Shown here: positions 26,515-36,405 of the stretch, piece by piece
Numbering within the stretch: position 1 is the stretch's first letter
Layout of the letters: each line of letters opens with the position of its first letter
From: Bifidobacterium pseudolongum subsp. globosum
GTDB lineage: Bacteria > Actinomycetota > Actinomycetes > Actinomycetales > Bifidobacteriaceae
DNA length: 64,000 bases
Assembly (NCBI RefSeq): GCF_000741295.1
Contig: NZ_JGZG01000001.1
Coordinates: 170,609 to 234,608 of the forward strand
Direction: 5' to 3'
Translations under genes and position numbers: made by a program
The notes under the pieces: model-generated
Told to the model about the DNA's origin: nothing
The model's input: the letters and a program-made list of their open reading frames with translations, nothing else
Database searches by the model: none

Positions 26515-28671
26515 ATGAGAGAAACTACGAGCGCCGAAGAGCGCACCCAGAACCAATCCACCACAGCAACCCGCACCGCACGCAAACCGCGTGCCGCCGC
26601 CAGGACCCGCACCAAGACTTCCGCGAAGGCTTCGGGCGCCATGCCGCCCACGGCCATAGCCGCCAAAGAGCCGAACCTGTTCGGCCGCATCACCATCCTC
26701 GATGTGCGTCCAGACGCTCAGGACGCCGTGTTCCCCGCCCGCGTGGAGCTCGGCGAACCGTTCACCGTGAGCGCGCAGGTCTTCCTCGAAGGCCGCGCCA
26801 CCGTGCGCGCCACCGCCGTGCTGAAGAACCCGCGCGGCCGCGTGATGGCCCGCGTGCCGATGACCCAGACGAACACCGGGCTCGATACCTGGACCGCCAT
26901 GTTGCAGGCTGGTTCCCCCACCGACCTGGCGCCGTGGGACGAGGGCTTCGCCGACGTGCTCGGCCAGCTCGGCAACTGGAAAGTGGCCATTGAGGGCTGG
27001 GCCGACACCTACACCGATTGGGTGCTCGACGCCACCGCCCGCGTGAACGCCGACGCCGGCAGCGTCGACGCCGAAGGCGTGATCGTGCGCGGCTCCGAAA
27101 TTCTCACGCGCTGGGCCGCCACGCGCGACGCCGGTTTGGACGCCACGCAGCGCAAGGTGCTGCGCGAGACCGCCAAGCAGATGCTCGACGCGACGATCCC
27201 CGCCGCCGAACGCCTCGCCATCGCGCAGATCGACGAGATTGAGGCCCTGCACACCACCAACCCGCTGCGCGACGGACTCACGGCGAGCCGCGATCGCGTG
27301 TTCCACGTGGAACGCCCCAAGTCGAGCTTCAGCGCATGGTACCAGTTCTTCCCGCGCTCCGAAGGCGCGACCGTCAACGAACGCGGCGAGATGACGCCCG
27401 GCACGCTGCGCACCGCCGTCAGCGGCCTTGAGCGCGCCAAAGGCGAAGGGTTCACCATCGCGTACCTGCCCTCCGTCTTCCCCGTCGACCACAGTACGCC
27501 GGACGCACGCCTGTTCGCGGTGGGCACGGCGGCCGGCGGCCACGACACCGTGGACCCGGAGCTCGGCTCGATGGAAGATTTCAAGGCCTTCTGCGCACGC
27601 GCGCATGAGCTCGGCCTCGAAGTGGCCCTCGGCCTGCCGCTGCGCTGCGCACCCACCCACCCCTGGGTCGCCGCGCACCCCGAATGGTTCCGTCGCAACG
27701 CCGACGGATCGTTCGTGCACGCGCTCGACGAGCACGGCGACCCCGAGCCGTTCTACGAGCTCGACTTCGACAACGACCTGACCGGCATTGAGCGCGAGGT
27801 CGAACGGATTATCGACGTGTGGATCGAAGCCGGCGTGACCGCGTTCCAGATCGACGAGCCGCAGACCGAGCCGGTGCGTTTCTGGCAGGACGTGCTCGCC
27901 GCGGTCACGAAGAAGCACCCCGAGGTGCTGTTCCTCGCCGAGGCGTTCAGCCGCCCGGCGCTCGTGCGCGCGCTCGCCTACGCCGGCTTCACGCAGAACC
28001 ACAGCTATTTCCCGTGGCGCAACACGAAGGAGGAGCTCGAGGCGTTCCTCACGGAGACCAACGGCGAAGGCGGCTTCTACCAGCACAACACGTTCTGGCC
28101 CGCCACGCCCGACGTGCTCAGCGATTACCTGCGCAACAACGGCGTGGCCGGCCACGCCGTGCGCGCGGTGCTCGCTGCGATGGGCTCGCCGAGCTGGGGC
28201 ATCACCAGCGGCTACGAGCTGATGGATACCAACGTGGCCGCGGACGGCGCTTCCACGCCCGGCACCGAAGTCCAGGTCCGAGACTGGAGCGGCGCCGTGG
28301 ATTACGGCATCGCCGAACTGCTCACCTCGCTCAACCGCATCCGTGCCGAGCACCCGGCCACGCGCAGCTACCACACGCTGACCGTTCTGCCAAGCGCCAA
28401 CCCGGCGATCGTCGCGTTCGCGCGCCAGACGCCGGCGCAGTACACGGCGGATGGCAAGCCCGACACACTGCTCATCGTGGTCAATCTCGACTGCTACCAC
28501 GAGCAGCAGTCGTCGATCCACATCGACCTCGACGCGCTTGGCCTGCCGGCCGACCGCACGTACCGCGTGCGCGACCTGCTGACCGACCGCACGTTCGACT
28601 GGAGTTGGGACAACTTCGTCTCGCTGGCACCGTGGGCCGACGTGGCGCACATCCTGAGCGTCGAATACTGA
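26515..28671 (+). CDS. glgE: Alpha-1,4-glucan:maltose-1-phosphate maltosyltransferase
   Basis: A 718-residue GH13_3 enzyme that adds maltose units from maltose-1-phosphate to glucans. A basic, disordered N-terminus (about 45 residues) precedes the beta-rich N domain (FGRITILDVRPDAQDAVFPA). In the barrel the nucleophile Asp is in TAFQIDEPQTEPVRFW and the acid Glu in VLFLAEAFSRPALV. The third Asp would be expected near FLTETNGEGGFY-QHNTFWP, reading less clearly. FQIDEPQTEP replaces the usual FRVDNPHTKP, a notable divergence of substrate-site residues. No treS, glgB or mak is beside it. Start chosen by the -10 spacing; ATG 26506 is inside that -10. Confidence 0.85.
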   Translation: MRETTSAEERTQNQSTTATRTARKPRAAARTRTKTSAKASGAMPPTAIAAKEPNLFGRITILDVRPDAQDAVFPARVELGEPFTVSAQVFLEGRATVRATAVLKNPRGRVMARVPMTQTNTGLDTWTAMLQAGSPTDLAPWDEGFADVLGQLGNWKVAIEGWADTYTDWVLDATARVNADAGSVDAEGVIVRGSEILTRWAATRDAGLDATQRKVLRETAKQMLDATIPAAERLAIAQIDEIEALHTTNPLRDGLTASRDRVFHVERPKSSFSAWYQFFPRSEGATVNERGEMTPGTLRTAVSGLERAKGEGFTIAYLPSVFPVDHSTPDARLFAVGTAAGGHDTVDPELGSMEDFKAFCARAHELGLEVALGLPLRCAPTHPWVAAHPEWFRRNADGSFVHALDEHGDPEPFYELDFDNDLTGIEREVERIIDVWIEAGVTAFQIDEPQTEPVRFWQDVLAAVTKKHPEVLFLAEAFSRPALVRALAYAGFTQNHSYFPWRNTKEELEAFLTETNGEGGFYQHNTFWPATPDVLSDYLRNNGVAGHAVRAVLAAMGSPSWGITSGYELMDTNVAADGASTPGTEVQVRDWSGAVDYGIAELLTSLNRIRAEHPATRSYHTLTVLPSANPAIVAFARQTPAQYTADGKPDTLLIVVNLDCYHEQQSSIHIDLDALGLPADRTYRVRDLLTDRTFDWSWDNFVSLAPWADVAHILSVEY

Positions 28672-28679
28672 TGATCGGC

Positions 28680-28710
28680 CATACACCGCGCGGCGCACGC
28701 GCGGTGTATG
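28680..28710 (+). terminator. Terminator between glgE and ppa
   Basis: Perfect 13-bp GC-rich stem with a 5-nt loop, 8 nt after the glgE stop, followed by G/T-rich sequence. Confidence 0.75.
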
Positions 28711-28749
28711 GTTGTAGGGGTACCAACTCAACTTGTAAGGAGAATTACC

Positions 28750-29271
28750 ATGGCAGAGACCTTCAACGTCGTTGTGGAGATTCCGCGCGGATCGAAGAAC
28801 AAGTACGAAGTGGACCAGGCTTCGGGCCGCGTGTTCCTGGACCGTACGCTGTTCACCGCGATGGGCTACCCGGATGACTACGGCTACATCGACGGTACCC
28901 TGGGCGAAGATGGCGATCCGCTCGACGCGCTCGTGATGCTCACCGATTCCGTGTTCCCGGGCTGCATCGTGGAATGCCGCGCCGTCGGCCTGTACCACAT
29001 GGTCGACGAAGAGGGCGGCGACGACAAGGTGCTGTGCGTGCCGGCCGATGTGCGCTACGACAACATCAAGGACATCGCCGACGTCTCCGAGTACCACAAG
29101 GCCGAGATCAAGCACTTCTTCGAGCAGTACAAGGCACTCGAGCCGGGCAAGCAGGTCATGCCGGGCGACTACTGGGCGGACGCCGCCGCCGCGGAGAAGG
29201 AGATCAAGGAATCCCGCGAGCGCCTCGCGCAGAAGCAGGCCGCCGAGCACGACGCGGACCTGAACGACTGA
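28750..29271 (+). CDS. ppa: Inorganic pyrophosphatase (family I)
   Basis: A 173-residue soluble Mg-dependent pyrophosphatase. The metal-binding signature is [11 protein letters not shown] near residue 55 and the ligands include E of [15 protein letters not shown] and the [14 protein letters not shown] segment, with [14 protein letters not shown] late in the chain. A short charged C-terminal extension ends in HDADLND. Clear RBS AAGGAG is 8 nt before ATG 28750; it has its own unit, bounded by hairpins on both sides. Confidence 0.97.
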   Translation: MAETFNVVVEIPRGSKNKYEVDQASGRVFLDRTLFTAMGYPDDYGYIDGTLGEDGDPLDALVMLTDSVFPGCIVECRAVGLYHMVDEEGGDDKVLCVPADVRYDNIKDIADVSEYHKAEIKHFFEQYKALEPGKQVMPGDYWADAAAAEKEIKESRERLAQKQAAEHDADLND

Positions 29272-29320
29272 CGCGCGTTGTGGGGCCCGGCGCACTAGGC
29301 CCTACAACCTACCTATAAGG

Positions 29321-29356
29321 TGAGCCCCGCCGGACCATGCGGTTCGACGGGGCTCA
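29321..29356. terminator. Bidirectional terminator after ppa
   Basis: 16-bp stem with two wobble pairs and a 4-nt loop between convergent ppa and the membrane-protein gene; TTAGTTCCTT follows on the plus strand. Confidence 0.8.
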
Positions 29357-29397
29357 TTAGTTCCTTATCTCGAGAGGCAATCGTCATCGCTGAACGA

Positions 29398-30138
29398 CTA
29401 CACAAGCCACATTACCAAAGCGGCAATACCGACCAAAGCGCCTATCAGCATTACAGGCAGCAGTCCGAACCCGACCCACGCCGCACGCGCCCCCGGCAGC
29501 GGCTGCGTCTCGCGGTACCACAGGCGTGACACCATGGCGAGCGCCACGGCCCCGGCCACCACGACCACAACGCAGACGATGCGCCACACGTCGGCGGCAC
29601 CGGCCTCGTGGAAGAGCATCGGCAGGAAGCACCAGCCGGACGCGGCGATCGACGCCACGCCGTCGGTGACCATGTGCGCGAGCTGCACAATCATGTCGGT
29701 GCGCTGCGGCCGCGCCATCTGGCGGATGAACGCCGCGACGACGAGCACGACGAGCAGGCCGGCCACGCCCGCGCACCAAGCGGCCGCACTGGTGTACTGC
29801 GCGTTGGCCGCGCCCTGCCGCTCGAACACGAACTGCCCCAACAACGGCGTGGACGCGCACACCATGGCCACGAACCCGAGCACCACGGCGGTCACGCGCC
29901 CGGGCACGCCGTCGCGCAACGGGCAGAAGAACGCGAAGAGCACGATGATCGCCGCCACGGCGAACGCGGTGACCGAGAACGTGGACGACGAGACGGCGCC
30001 GCTGCCGGGCAGGCAGGCGAGCGCGACGAGCACCACGTAGGCGGCCGCCTGCACGGCGAGGGGCCATGTGAAGGGGCGCTGCGGCGCCCGGGCGCGCATG
30101 TCGCTGTGCGGCTGGGGAACGGATTGGGCTTCGGTCAT
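29398..30138 (-). CDS. Multi-pass membrane protein, unknown
   Basis: A 246-residue protein with about six or seven hydrophobic helices (AVQAAAYVVLVALACLPG, FAVAAIIVLFAFFCPL, VTAVVLGFVAMVCAS, LVVLVVAAFIRQMAR, VVVVVAGAVALAMVS, LPVMLIGALVGIAALVMWLV). The N-terminal 35 residues are hydrophilic and probably cytoplasmic. No transporter or enzyme motif is recognised. Start ATG 30138 has GTGACGATC upstream, a weak RBS. It is divergent from the response regulator gene. Confidence 0.75.
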   Translation of the reverse strand: MTEAQSVPQPHSDMRARAPQRPFTWPLAVQAAAYVVLVALACLPGSGAVSSSTFSVTAFAVAAIIVLFAFFCPLRDGVPGRVTAVVLGFVAMVCASTPLLGQFVFERQGAANAQYTSAAAWCAGVAGLLVVLVVAAFIRQMARPQRTDMIVQLAHMVTDGVASIAASGWCFLPMLFHEAGAADVWRIVCVVVVVAGAVALAMVSRLWYRETQPLPGARAAWVGFGLLPVMLIGALVGIAALVMWLV

Positions 30139-30390
30139 GATCGTCACTTTCGAACCTGGGGGCGTTGCCTGCGGCGCTGGGCGCAGCGGCATCCATATGC
30201 GCACCACACTAGTCTCGCCCCCTCACAACACCGCCGCCGCCAATCGTCTCGCCCGCGCGTTCTCATCGCGAAATACGGCTGCGCCGATAGACTGTGACCA
30301 ACTACACTATGGCCGAAGCGGCGTGACGCACACGCTGCCGAGCGCCGCCGCGGGACTGACGCCGAACCGAAACCAAAGGGGTATGACGTG

Positions 30391-31131
30391 ATGGATCTGA
30401 CCTTGATGACCACTTCCCCCGACCCGGCGACCGTGTTGCCGTCGCTCGCGCTGCTGTCGCACCGTGTGCGCGTGCTGCCGATGGACGCGGCGAGCCTGGT
30501 GAAGATGCCCGAACAGACGATCCTGCTGCTCGACAGCCGCGACGACCTGGCGAACGCGAAGACGCTGTGCCGCATGATCCACGCCTCCGGCCTGACCACG
30601 CCGATCCTGCTCATCCTGACCGAGGGAGGCTTCACCGTGGTCAATGCGGAGTGGGGTGTGAGCGATGTGATCGTGGCGAGCGCCTCGCCCGCCGAGGTGG
30701 AAGGCCGTCTGCGCCTTGTCTCGGAGCGCCGCAACACCTATACTGTGGCCACAAATGGCACGGCGCAGCAGGCCGACGCGCAGGAGGACGGACTGATCCG
30801 CTCGGGCGAGCTGATCGTGGACACCAACGGCTACACCGCGAACCTGCGTGGCATCCCGATCGACTTGGCCTACAAGGAATTCGAACTGCTCAAATACCTG
30901 GTGCAGCATCCGGGCCGGGTGTTCACGCGCGCGCAGCTGCTGCAGGAGGTGTGGGGCTATGACTACTACGGCGGCACGCGCACGGTCGACGTGCACATCC
31001 GCCGTCTGCGCGCCAAGCTCGGCGGCGAATATGAGCATGTGATCGGCACGGTACGCAACGTGGGCTACCGTTTCGACCCGCCGGAGAACGACGAGGCGCA
31101 GGAGCACGCCAAAGAGGCCGCCGAGAAATAA
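30391..31131 (+). CDS. Orphan response regulator, OmpR/PhoB winged-helix (GlnR-like)
   Basis: A 246-residue DNA-binding protein. The receiver-like N-terminus (about 1-110) is atypical: one Asp in ILLLDSRDD could be a phosphorylation site, but the acidic pair and conserved Lys are unclear. The C-terminal winged helix (about 135-235) is strong: GIPIDLAYKEFELLKYLVQH, GRVFTRAQLLQEVWGYDYYG, TVDVHIRRLRAKLGGE, VRNVGYRFD. This layout and the missing kinase gene resemble actinobacterial GlnR. Target genes unknown. AAAGGGG lies 8 nt before ATG 30391; a GTG directly upstream is possible. Confidence 0.85.
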   Translation: MDLTLMTTSPDPATVLPSLALLSHRVRVLPMDAASLVKMPEQTILLLDSRDDLANAKTLCRMIHASGLTTPILLILTEGGFTVVNAEWGVSDVIVASASPAEVEGRLRLVSERRNTYTVATNGTAQQADAQEDGLIRSGELIVDTNGYTANLRGIPIDLAYKEFELLKYLVQHPGRVFTRAQLLQEVWGYDYYGGTRTVDVHIRRLRAKLGGEYEHVIGTVRNVGYRFDPPENDEAQEHAKEAAEK

Positions 31132-31207
31132 CACGCCCCGACGGTTGCCGCGCGCAGCACGGCGAGTACGCTTGCAGGCAATGGCGCAAGCTGCGGGAAG
31201 GATCATG

Positions 31208-31951
31208 ATGGCAACCGAATCGAAACGCGCGCGCACCGCGCGCATGCACCGCGAATATGCGGCATTGTGCGAGCTCATCCCGGTCGTCGAATGCCAACTC
31301 GACTTCGACTCGCCGTTCCAACTGCTTGTGGCCACCGTGCTGAGCGCGCAGACGACCGACAAGCGCGTCAACCAGGTCACCCCCGAGCTCTTCGCCGCAT
31401 ATGGTTCGCCGCAGGAGCTCGCCGCCGCAAACATCACGGACGTGGAACGCATCATCCGCCCGTTGGGCTTCTACCACATGAAAAGCAAGCACATCATCGA
31501 ACTGGCGCAGGCGCTCATGGCCACCGACAACGGGCAGGTCGCCGAATCGATGGACGCCCTGACCGCGCTTCCCGGTGTGGGGCGCAAAACCGCGAACGTG
31601 GTGCTCGGCAACGCGTTCGGCGAGCCGTCGTTCCCCGTCGACACCCATGTGATCCGCGTGACCGCGCGCCTGCACTGGCGCGACGACTGGATGAAACCGA
31701 ACGCCTCGCCCGAAGACATCGAACGTGAGATCACCGCATGCTTCCCGCCCGAAACATGGACCGACCTGTCCCACCGGCTGATCATCTTCGGCCGTAACAT
31801 CTGCATGGCGCGCCGCCCGGACTGCACGCGCTGCCCGTTGCGGCGCAGCTGCCCGAGCGCCGCGCACTTCCTGGAACTCGAAGCCGAGCGCGAGGCCGTG
31901 GCCGCACACAAACGCCGCCGGCCGCGCACCGCGGGCCGCCGCAGCCGCTAG
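31208..31951 (+). CDS. nth: Endonuclease III (DNA glycosylase/AP lyase)
   Basis: A 247-residue base-excision repair enzyme removing oxidised pyrimidines. The helix-hairpin-helix is ALPGVGRKTANVVLGNAFG with catalytic Lys in it, the catalytic Asp is in FPVDTHVIRV, and the 4Fe-4S ligands form CMARRPDCTRCPLRRSC (C-X6-C-X2-C-X5-C). A basic C-terminal tail RRRPRTAGRRSR follows. AAGGA precedes two adjacent ATGs; the second at 31208 has the better spacing. Confidence 0.95.
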   Translation: MATESKRARTARMHREYAALCELIPVVECQLDFDSPFQLLVATVLSAQTTDKRVNQVTPELFAAYGSPQELAAANITDVERIIRPLGFYHMKSKHIIELAQALMATDNGQVAESMDALTALPGVGRKTANVVLGNAFGEPSFPVDTHVIRVTARLHWRDDWMKPNASPEDIEREITACFPPETWTDLSHRLIIFGRNICMARRPDCTRCPLRRSCPSAAHFLELEAEREAVAAHKRRRPRTAGRRSR

Positions 31952-31954
31952 ACT
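31949..31954 (+). promoter_or_regulatory. Putative -10 box of the SBP gene
   Basis: TAGACT at the nth stop codon, 8 nt before ATG 31963. The intervening CGGGGACC could also act as a weak RBS. Confidence 0.45.
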
Positions 31955-31962
31955 CGGGGACC

Positions 31963-33483
31963 ATGACCGATCGCAACCGTTCATCAGTCCGCCCGTGGAT
32001 CGTCTTCACCGTGGTGCTCGTCGTGCTCGCGCTCGCCGCGGGCGGTGCGTTCCTGCTGCTGCGCCCGCACGGCGGCTCGCCGTTCGGCGGCCGATCGGGC
32101 GCGCACATCACCGTCGGCCTGCGCAGCAAGCCGTCGTCGCTCGACATCCGCACGAACGGTGAGCGCGCAGTGGAGCAGGCACTCGTCGACAACGTGTACC
32201 AGACGCTCCTCACCATGGACAGCGAGCGCGCGATCAGCGCGAACGTGGCGGCGCGCTGGAGTGAGTCGACCGACGGCCTGCACTACTCGTTCCAGCTGCG
32301 CGAAGGCGCCACGTTCGCCGACGGCAGTCCGCTCAACGCGAGCGCTGTCGTCGCCTCGCTGCAGCGCACGATCCAAGGCAAGCAGGTGGGCGCGGACGAC
32401 CTTAAGCATGTGGCGAGCGTGGAGAACCCCGACGAGACGACCGTCGTGATCACGCTGCACGAGCCTAACCCGCGCCTGCTTGAGGCGCTCGCCGGCCGTG
32501 CGGGCGTCATCGTCAATCCGAACGCGCACGACGCCGATTTCGCGCACACGTCGTATGGCTCGGGCCCGTTCACCGTCAGCTCGTTCACCGGTGACACGAT
32601 CGAACTGGCGCGCAACGAGCGTTATTGGCAGGACAAGCCGGCGTTGGCGCGCGTGACGCTGCGGTACATGCCAAGCGACGAGGCGCTCGTGGGCGGCATG
32701 CGCGACGGCTCGCTCGATGTGGCGCTGCCGCAGGGCGCGCAGGCGGCCAGCGAGCTCGCGAAGATCGACGGTGTGCAGGTGAGCGACGGCATCAGCACGC
32801 GCAAGACGCTCGTGGCGTTCAACAATGCGGGCAGCAGCCCCTTCTCCGACGAACAGGTGCGCCAGTTCACGCGCTTCGCGATCGACGCGGCGCAGATCGC
32901 ACGCACGCAGCCGGATGCGAAAGCGCAGTTGAGCGGTCCGATCTCGCAGCTGCAGCCCGGGTATGAGGACCTCAACGCGCTGTTCCCCTTCGATCTGGAG
33001 CGCGCGCAGTCGATGCGCTGGTATTTCGCAGCCGGCTATTTCACGCCGTTCACACTGCTCGCCGACGAGGCGCACCGCGATCTGGCGCAGCGGATCGTGG
33101 ACGGGATGGCGGCGATCCCGATGCCGGTCACGCTCGAAGTGGTCGATTCGGCCACGCTCGCCTCGCGCGTGGAGGCCGGCGACTATACATGTGCCCTGAT
33201 CGAGATGGACGAACCGCACGACTACACGCGGTTCGTGGACGGCAGCGCGATGTTCGGCTACCAGAATGGCGCCGCGCAGGAACAGTACGCGAAGGCGCTC
33301 GCGCAGACCGACTTCGTGTCGTACCGCGAACAGCTGCGCGCATTCGACCGGATCGTGAGCCAGGACGCGGCGAGCGCATGGCTGTACACGGGCAAGGACG
33401 TGGTGGCGGCCCGGTCGCATGTGCAGGGATTGCCGGTTGATCTGACGAGCTGGCGCCTGCCGCTCGCGCATGTGCGCGCGTAG
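31963..33483 (+). CDS. Family 5 extracellular solute-binding protein (peptide type)
   Basis: A 506-residue protein with one N-terminal helix (FTVVLVVLALAAGGAFLLL, about 14-33) that lacks a lipobox Cys, so it is probably membrane-tethered. The rest matches DppA/OppA proteins: GLRSKPSSLDIRTNGERAVE, VYQTLLTMDSERAISANVAA, LHYSFQLREGATFADGSPLN and YGSGPFTVSSFTGDTIELAR. No ABC permease or ATPase is adjacent, so it must work with a distant system or have another role. It lies 11 nt after nth on the same strand but has its own -10-like TAGACT. Confidence 0.9.
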   Translation: MTDRNRSSVRPWIVFTVVLVVLALAAGGAFLLLRPHGGSPFGGRSGAHITVGLRSKPSSLDIRTNGERAVEQALVDNVYQTLLTMDSERAISANVAARWSESTDGLHYSFQLREGATFADGSPLNASAVVASLQRTIQGKQVGADDLKHVASVENPDETTVVITLHEPNPRLLEALAGRAGVIVNPNAHDADFAHTSYGSGPFTVSSFTGDTIELARNERYWQDKPALARVTLRYMPSDEALVGGMRDGSLDVALPQGAQAASELAKIDGVQVSDGISTRKTLVAFNNAGSSPFSDEQVRQFTRFAIDAAQIARTQPDAKAQLSGPISQLQPGYEDLNALFPFDLERAQSMRWYFAAGYFTPFTLLADEAHRDLAQRIVDGMAAIPMPVTLEVVDSATLASRVEAGDYTCALIEMDEPHDYTRFVDGSAMFGYQNGAAQEQYAKALAQTDFVSYREQLRAFDRIVSQDAASAWLYTGKDVVAARSHVQGLPVDLTSWRLPLAHVRA

Positions 33484-33542
33484 GCGGTTCGCGCGGTTTT
33501 TCTAGAGCGGAACGCGCGCGCGGTGATGTCACAGTCGCTTTT

Positions 33543-33548
33543 TAGACT
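33543..33548 (+). promoter_or_regulatory. Putative -10 box of valS (leaderless)
   Basis: TAGACT 7 nt before ATG 33556; no Shine-Dalgarno. Confidence 0.6.
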
Positions 33549-33555
33549 GACGGGT

Positions 33556-36318
33556 ATGACTGATAGCGAAGACATCTCCATCAGCGCCAATCTCACCCCC
33601 CTGCCCGACCGTGTGGGCGTGGACGGGCTTGAATCCAAGTGGCGCGACGTCTGGGACACCGACGGCACCTATACATTCGACAATCCGGGCGAGCGCAGCG
33701 CCGTCTACTCGATCGACACCCCTCCGCCCACCGTGTCCGGTTCGCTGCATGTGGGCCATGTGTTCTCGTACACGCACACCGACATCATCGCGCGCTTCAA
33801 GCGCATGAACGGCTTCCGCGTGTTCTACCCGATGGGCTGGGACGACAACGGCCTGCCCACCGAGCGCCGCGTGCAGAACTACTACGGCGTGCGCGTGGAC
33901 ACCTCGCTCAAGTACGACCCCGACTTCAAGCCGCCGTTCGAAGGCACCGAGGGCAAGAAGATCCAGGCCAAGGACCAGGTGCCGATCTCACGCCGCAACT
34001 TCATCGAACTGTGCGAAAAGCTCACCGCGCAAGACGAAGAGCGCTTCGAGGAGCTCTGGCGCGAGCTCGGCCTGTCGATCGACTGGTCGCGCACCTACCA
34101 CACGATCGGCGACCACGCGCAGCGCGTGGCGCAGAAGGCGTTCCTGCACAATCTGGAGCGCGGCGAGGCGTACCAGCAGGACGCGCCGGGCCTGTGGGAC
34201 GTGACGTTCCAGACGGCCGTGGCGCAGGCGGAGCTCGAATCGCGTGAATACCCGGGCTTCTACCACCGCATCGCGTTCAGCTTCGAAGACGATTCACCAA
34301 TCTACATCGAGACGACGCGCCCCGAACTGCTGCCCGCGTGCGTGGCGCTCATCGCGCACCCCGACGACGAGCGGTACAAGCCGTACTTCGGCAAGATGGT
34401 CACGTCGCCGCTGTTCAACGTGCGCGTGCCGATCCTGGCGCACCCGGCGGCCGAGATGGACAAGGGCGCCGGCATCGCCATGTGCTGCACCTTCGGCGAC
34501 CAGACCGACGTGGAATGGTGGCGCGACCTGCACCTGCCGCTGCGTTCGATCATCCAGCGCAACGGCCGCATCGTCATGGACATGCCCGACTGGATCACCG
34601 ACGCCGCCGGCAAGGCGCTCTTCGAGCAGATCGAAGGCAAGACAACGTTCTCCGCGCGCAAGATCGTGGTGGATGCGCTGCGTGAGTCTGGCGACATGGA
34701 CGGCGACCCCAAGCCGACGACGCGTATGACGAACTTCTACGAGAAGGGCGACAAGCCGCTCGAGATTGTCACGTCACGCCAGTGGTACCTGCAGAACGGC
34801 GGCACCAACAAGGCGCTCAACGCCAAGCTCATCGAGCGCGGCAAGGAGCTGAACTTCCACCCCGACTTCATGCGCGTGCGCTACGAGAACTGGGTGCACG
34901 GCCTCAACGGCGACTGGCTCATCTCGCGCCAGCGCTTCTTCGGCGTGCCGTTCCCGCTGTGGTACCCGCTCAACGCGGATGGCGAGCCGGATTACGAGAA
35001 CCCGATCACGCCGAGCGAGGACGTGCTGCCGATCGACCCGACGACCGACGTGCCGGCCGGCTACACCGAGGAACAGCGCAACCAGCCTGGCGGCTTCATG
35101 GCCGAGCCCGACATCATGGACACGTGGGCCACGTCGTCGCTGACCCCGCAGATCGTGACCGGCTGGGGTGAGCCGGGCGAAGACAACGAGGCGCTGTTCG
35201 CCGCCACGTTCCCGATGGACCTGCGCCCGCAGGGCCAGGACATCATCCGCACCTGGCTGTTCAGCACGATCGACCGCGCACAGCTCGAAAACGACTGCCT
35301 GCCGTGGGCCAACGCCACGCTCTCCGGTTGGATCCTCGACCCGGACCACAAGAAGATGTCGAAGTCCAAGGGCAACGTCGTGGTACCGAACGAGCCGATC
35401 GAGAAATACGGCGCCGACGCGGTGCGCTATTGGGCCGCGTCCGCACGACTGGGTCTCGACGCCACCTACGACGAAGGCCAGATGAAGATCGGCCGCAGGC
35501 TCGCGATCAAACTGCTCAACGCCACCAAGTTCGCGCTCGCGATCGGCCGTGAGGACGAGCAGCACCATGTGACGCAGGGCGCGACGGCCACGTGGCGTCC
35601 GCAGGACGTGACCGAGCCGCTCGACCGCGCCGCGATGGCCAAGATGTCGCTCGTGGTCAAGCAGGCCACCGATTACCTGAACAATTATGAGCACTCGAAG
35701 GCGCTCGAAGTCATCGAGAACTACTTCTGGCAGTTCTGCGACGACTACATCGAGCTCGTCAAGAACCGCGCCTACGGCACGGCCGACGCCACCGGCAATA
35801 CGCCGAGCGAGACGGCGGTGCTCTCGGCGCGCACCGCGCTCGGCATGGGCCTCGACGCGTTCGCGCGCCTGCTCGCCCCGTACCTGCCGTATTCCACGGA
35901 AGAGGTGTGGAGCTGGATGCACGCCGGCGAAGGCTCGGTGCACACCGCGCCATGGCCGAAGCCGCTCGCGTACGCCACGGCCGCGTTCAACGTCTCGCCC
36001 GACATTCTGGCGCATGCGGGCGCGACGCTCGCCGCGCTGCGCGGCATCAAGTCGAAGGCCAAGGTCTCGATGAAGACGCCGATCGAACGTGTGCGCCTCG
36101 CGGTGAGCGATGATGTGCGCGCCTCGATCCGTGCCGCCCTGAGCGACATCGCCGAAGCCGGCCGCGTGATCGGCGATTTCTCGCTCGAACGCGCGATCGA
36201 AGTGGTCAACAAGCTGCAGTCCAACGGCGAGGAGCCCGAAGGCGATGAATCCGAGACGATCGTCGTCGCAGAAAGCGAGCTCGGCGAGCCGCCGGCCAAG
36301 AAGCCGAAGGCGAAGTAA
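33556..36318 (+). CDS. valS: Valyl-tRNA synthetase
   Basis: A 920-residue class I synthetase charging tRNA-Val. The HIGH motif appears as PPPTVSGSLHVGHVFSYTH near residue 55, the editing domain spans about 190-400 (YIETTRPELLPACVALIAHP), and the KMSKS loop is DHKKMSKSKGNVVVP near residue 597. The anticodon domain follows and the C-terminus is acidic-basic (EELGEPPAKKPKAK) with a reduced coiled coil. The ATG at 33556 is placed by the -10; the upstream ATG lies before that -10. Confidence 0.97.
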   Translation: MTDSEDISISANLTPLPDRVGVDGLESKWRDVWDTDGTYTFDNPGERSAVYSIDTPPPTVSGSLHVGHVFSYTHTDIIARFKRMNGFRVFYPMGWDDNGLPTERRVQNYYGVRVDTSLKYDPDFKPPFEGTEGKKIQAKDQVPISRRNFIELCEKLTAQDEERFEELWRELGLSIDWSRTYHTIGDHAQRVAQKAFLHNLERGEAYQQDAPGLWDVTFQTAVAQAELESREYPGFYHRIAFSFEDDSPIYIETTRPELLPACVALIAHPDDERYKPYFGKMVTSPLFNVRVPILAHPAAEMDKGAGIAMCCTFGDQTDVEWWRDLHLPLRSIIQRNGRIVMDMPDWITDAAGKALFEQIEGKTTFSARKIVVDALRESGDMDGDPKPTTRMTNFYEKGDKPLEIVTSRQWYLQNGGTNKALNAKLIERGKELNFHPDFMRVRYENWVHGLNGDWLISRQRFFGVPFPLWYPLNADGEPDYENPITPSEDVLPIDPTTDVPAGYTEEQRNQPGGFMAEPDIMDTWATSSLTPQIVTGWGEPGEDNEALFAATFPMDLRPQGQDIIRTWLFSTIDRAQLENDCLPWANATLSGWILDPDHKKMSKSKGNVVVPNEPIEKYGADAVRYWAASARLGLDATYDEGQMKIGRRLAIKLLNATKFALAIGREDEQHHVTQGATATWRPQDVTEPLDRAAMAKMSLVVKQATDYLNNYEHSKALEVIENYFWQFCDDYIELVKNRAYGTADATGNTPSETAVLSARTALGMGLDAFARLLAPYLPYSTEEVWSWMHAGEGSVHTAPWPKPLAYATAAFNVSPDILAHAGATLAALRGIKSKAKVSMKTPIERVRLAVSDDVRASIRAALSDIAEAGRVIGDFSLERAIEVVNKLQSNGEEPEGDESETIVVAESELGEPPAKKPKAK

Positions 36319-36340
36319 GCCGCAAGCCCGGTCCAGATGC

Positions 36341-36382
36341 ATGAGGGTCGGGGTGGTGCACATGGCACCACCCGACCCTCAT
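36341..36382. terminator. Bidirectional terminator after valS
   Basis: About 18-bp stem with a one-base bulge and an ACAT loop between the convergent valS and exported-protein genes. Confidence 0.82.
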
Positions 36383-36405
36383 CGATATGCGCTGGACGAC
36401 TGCAG

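Noticed and set aside
26485..29295. 936-residue open frame on the minus strand
   Set aside because: It is antisense to glgE and ppa, an effect of high GC codon bias.
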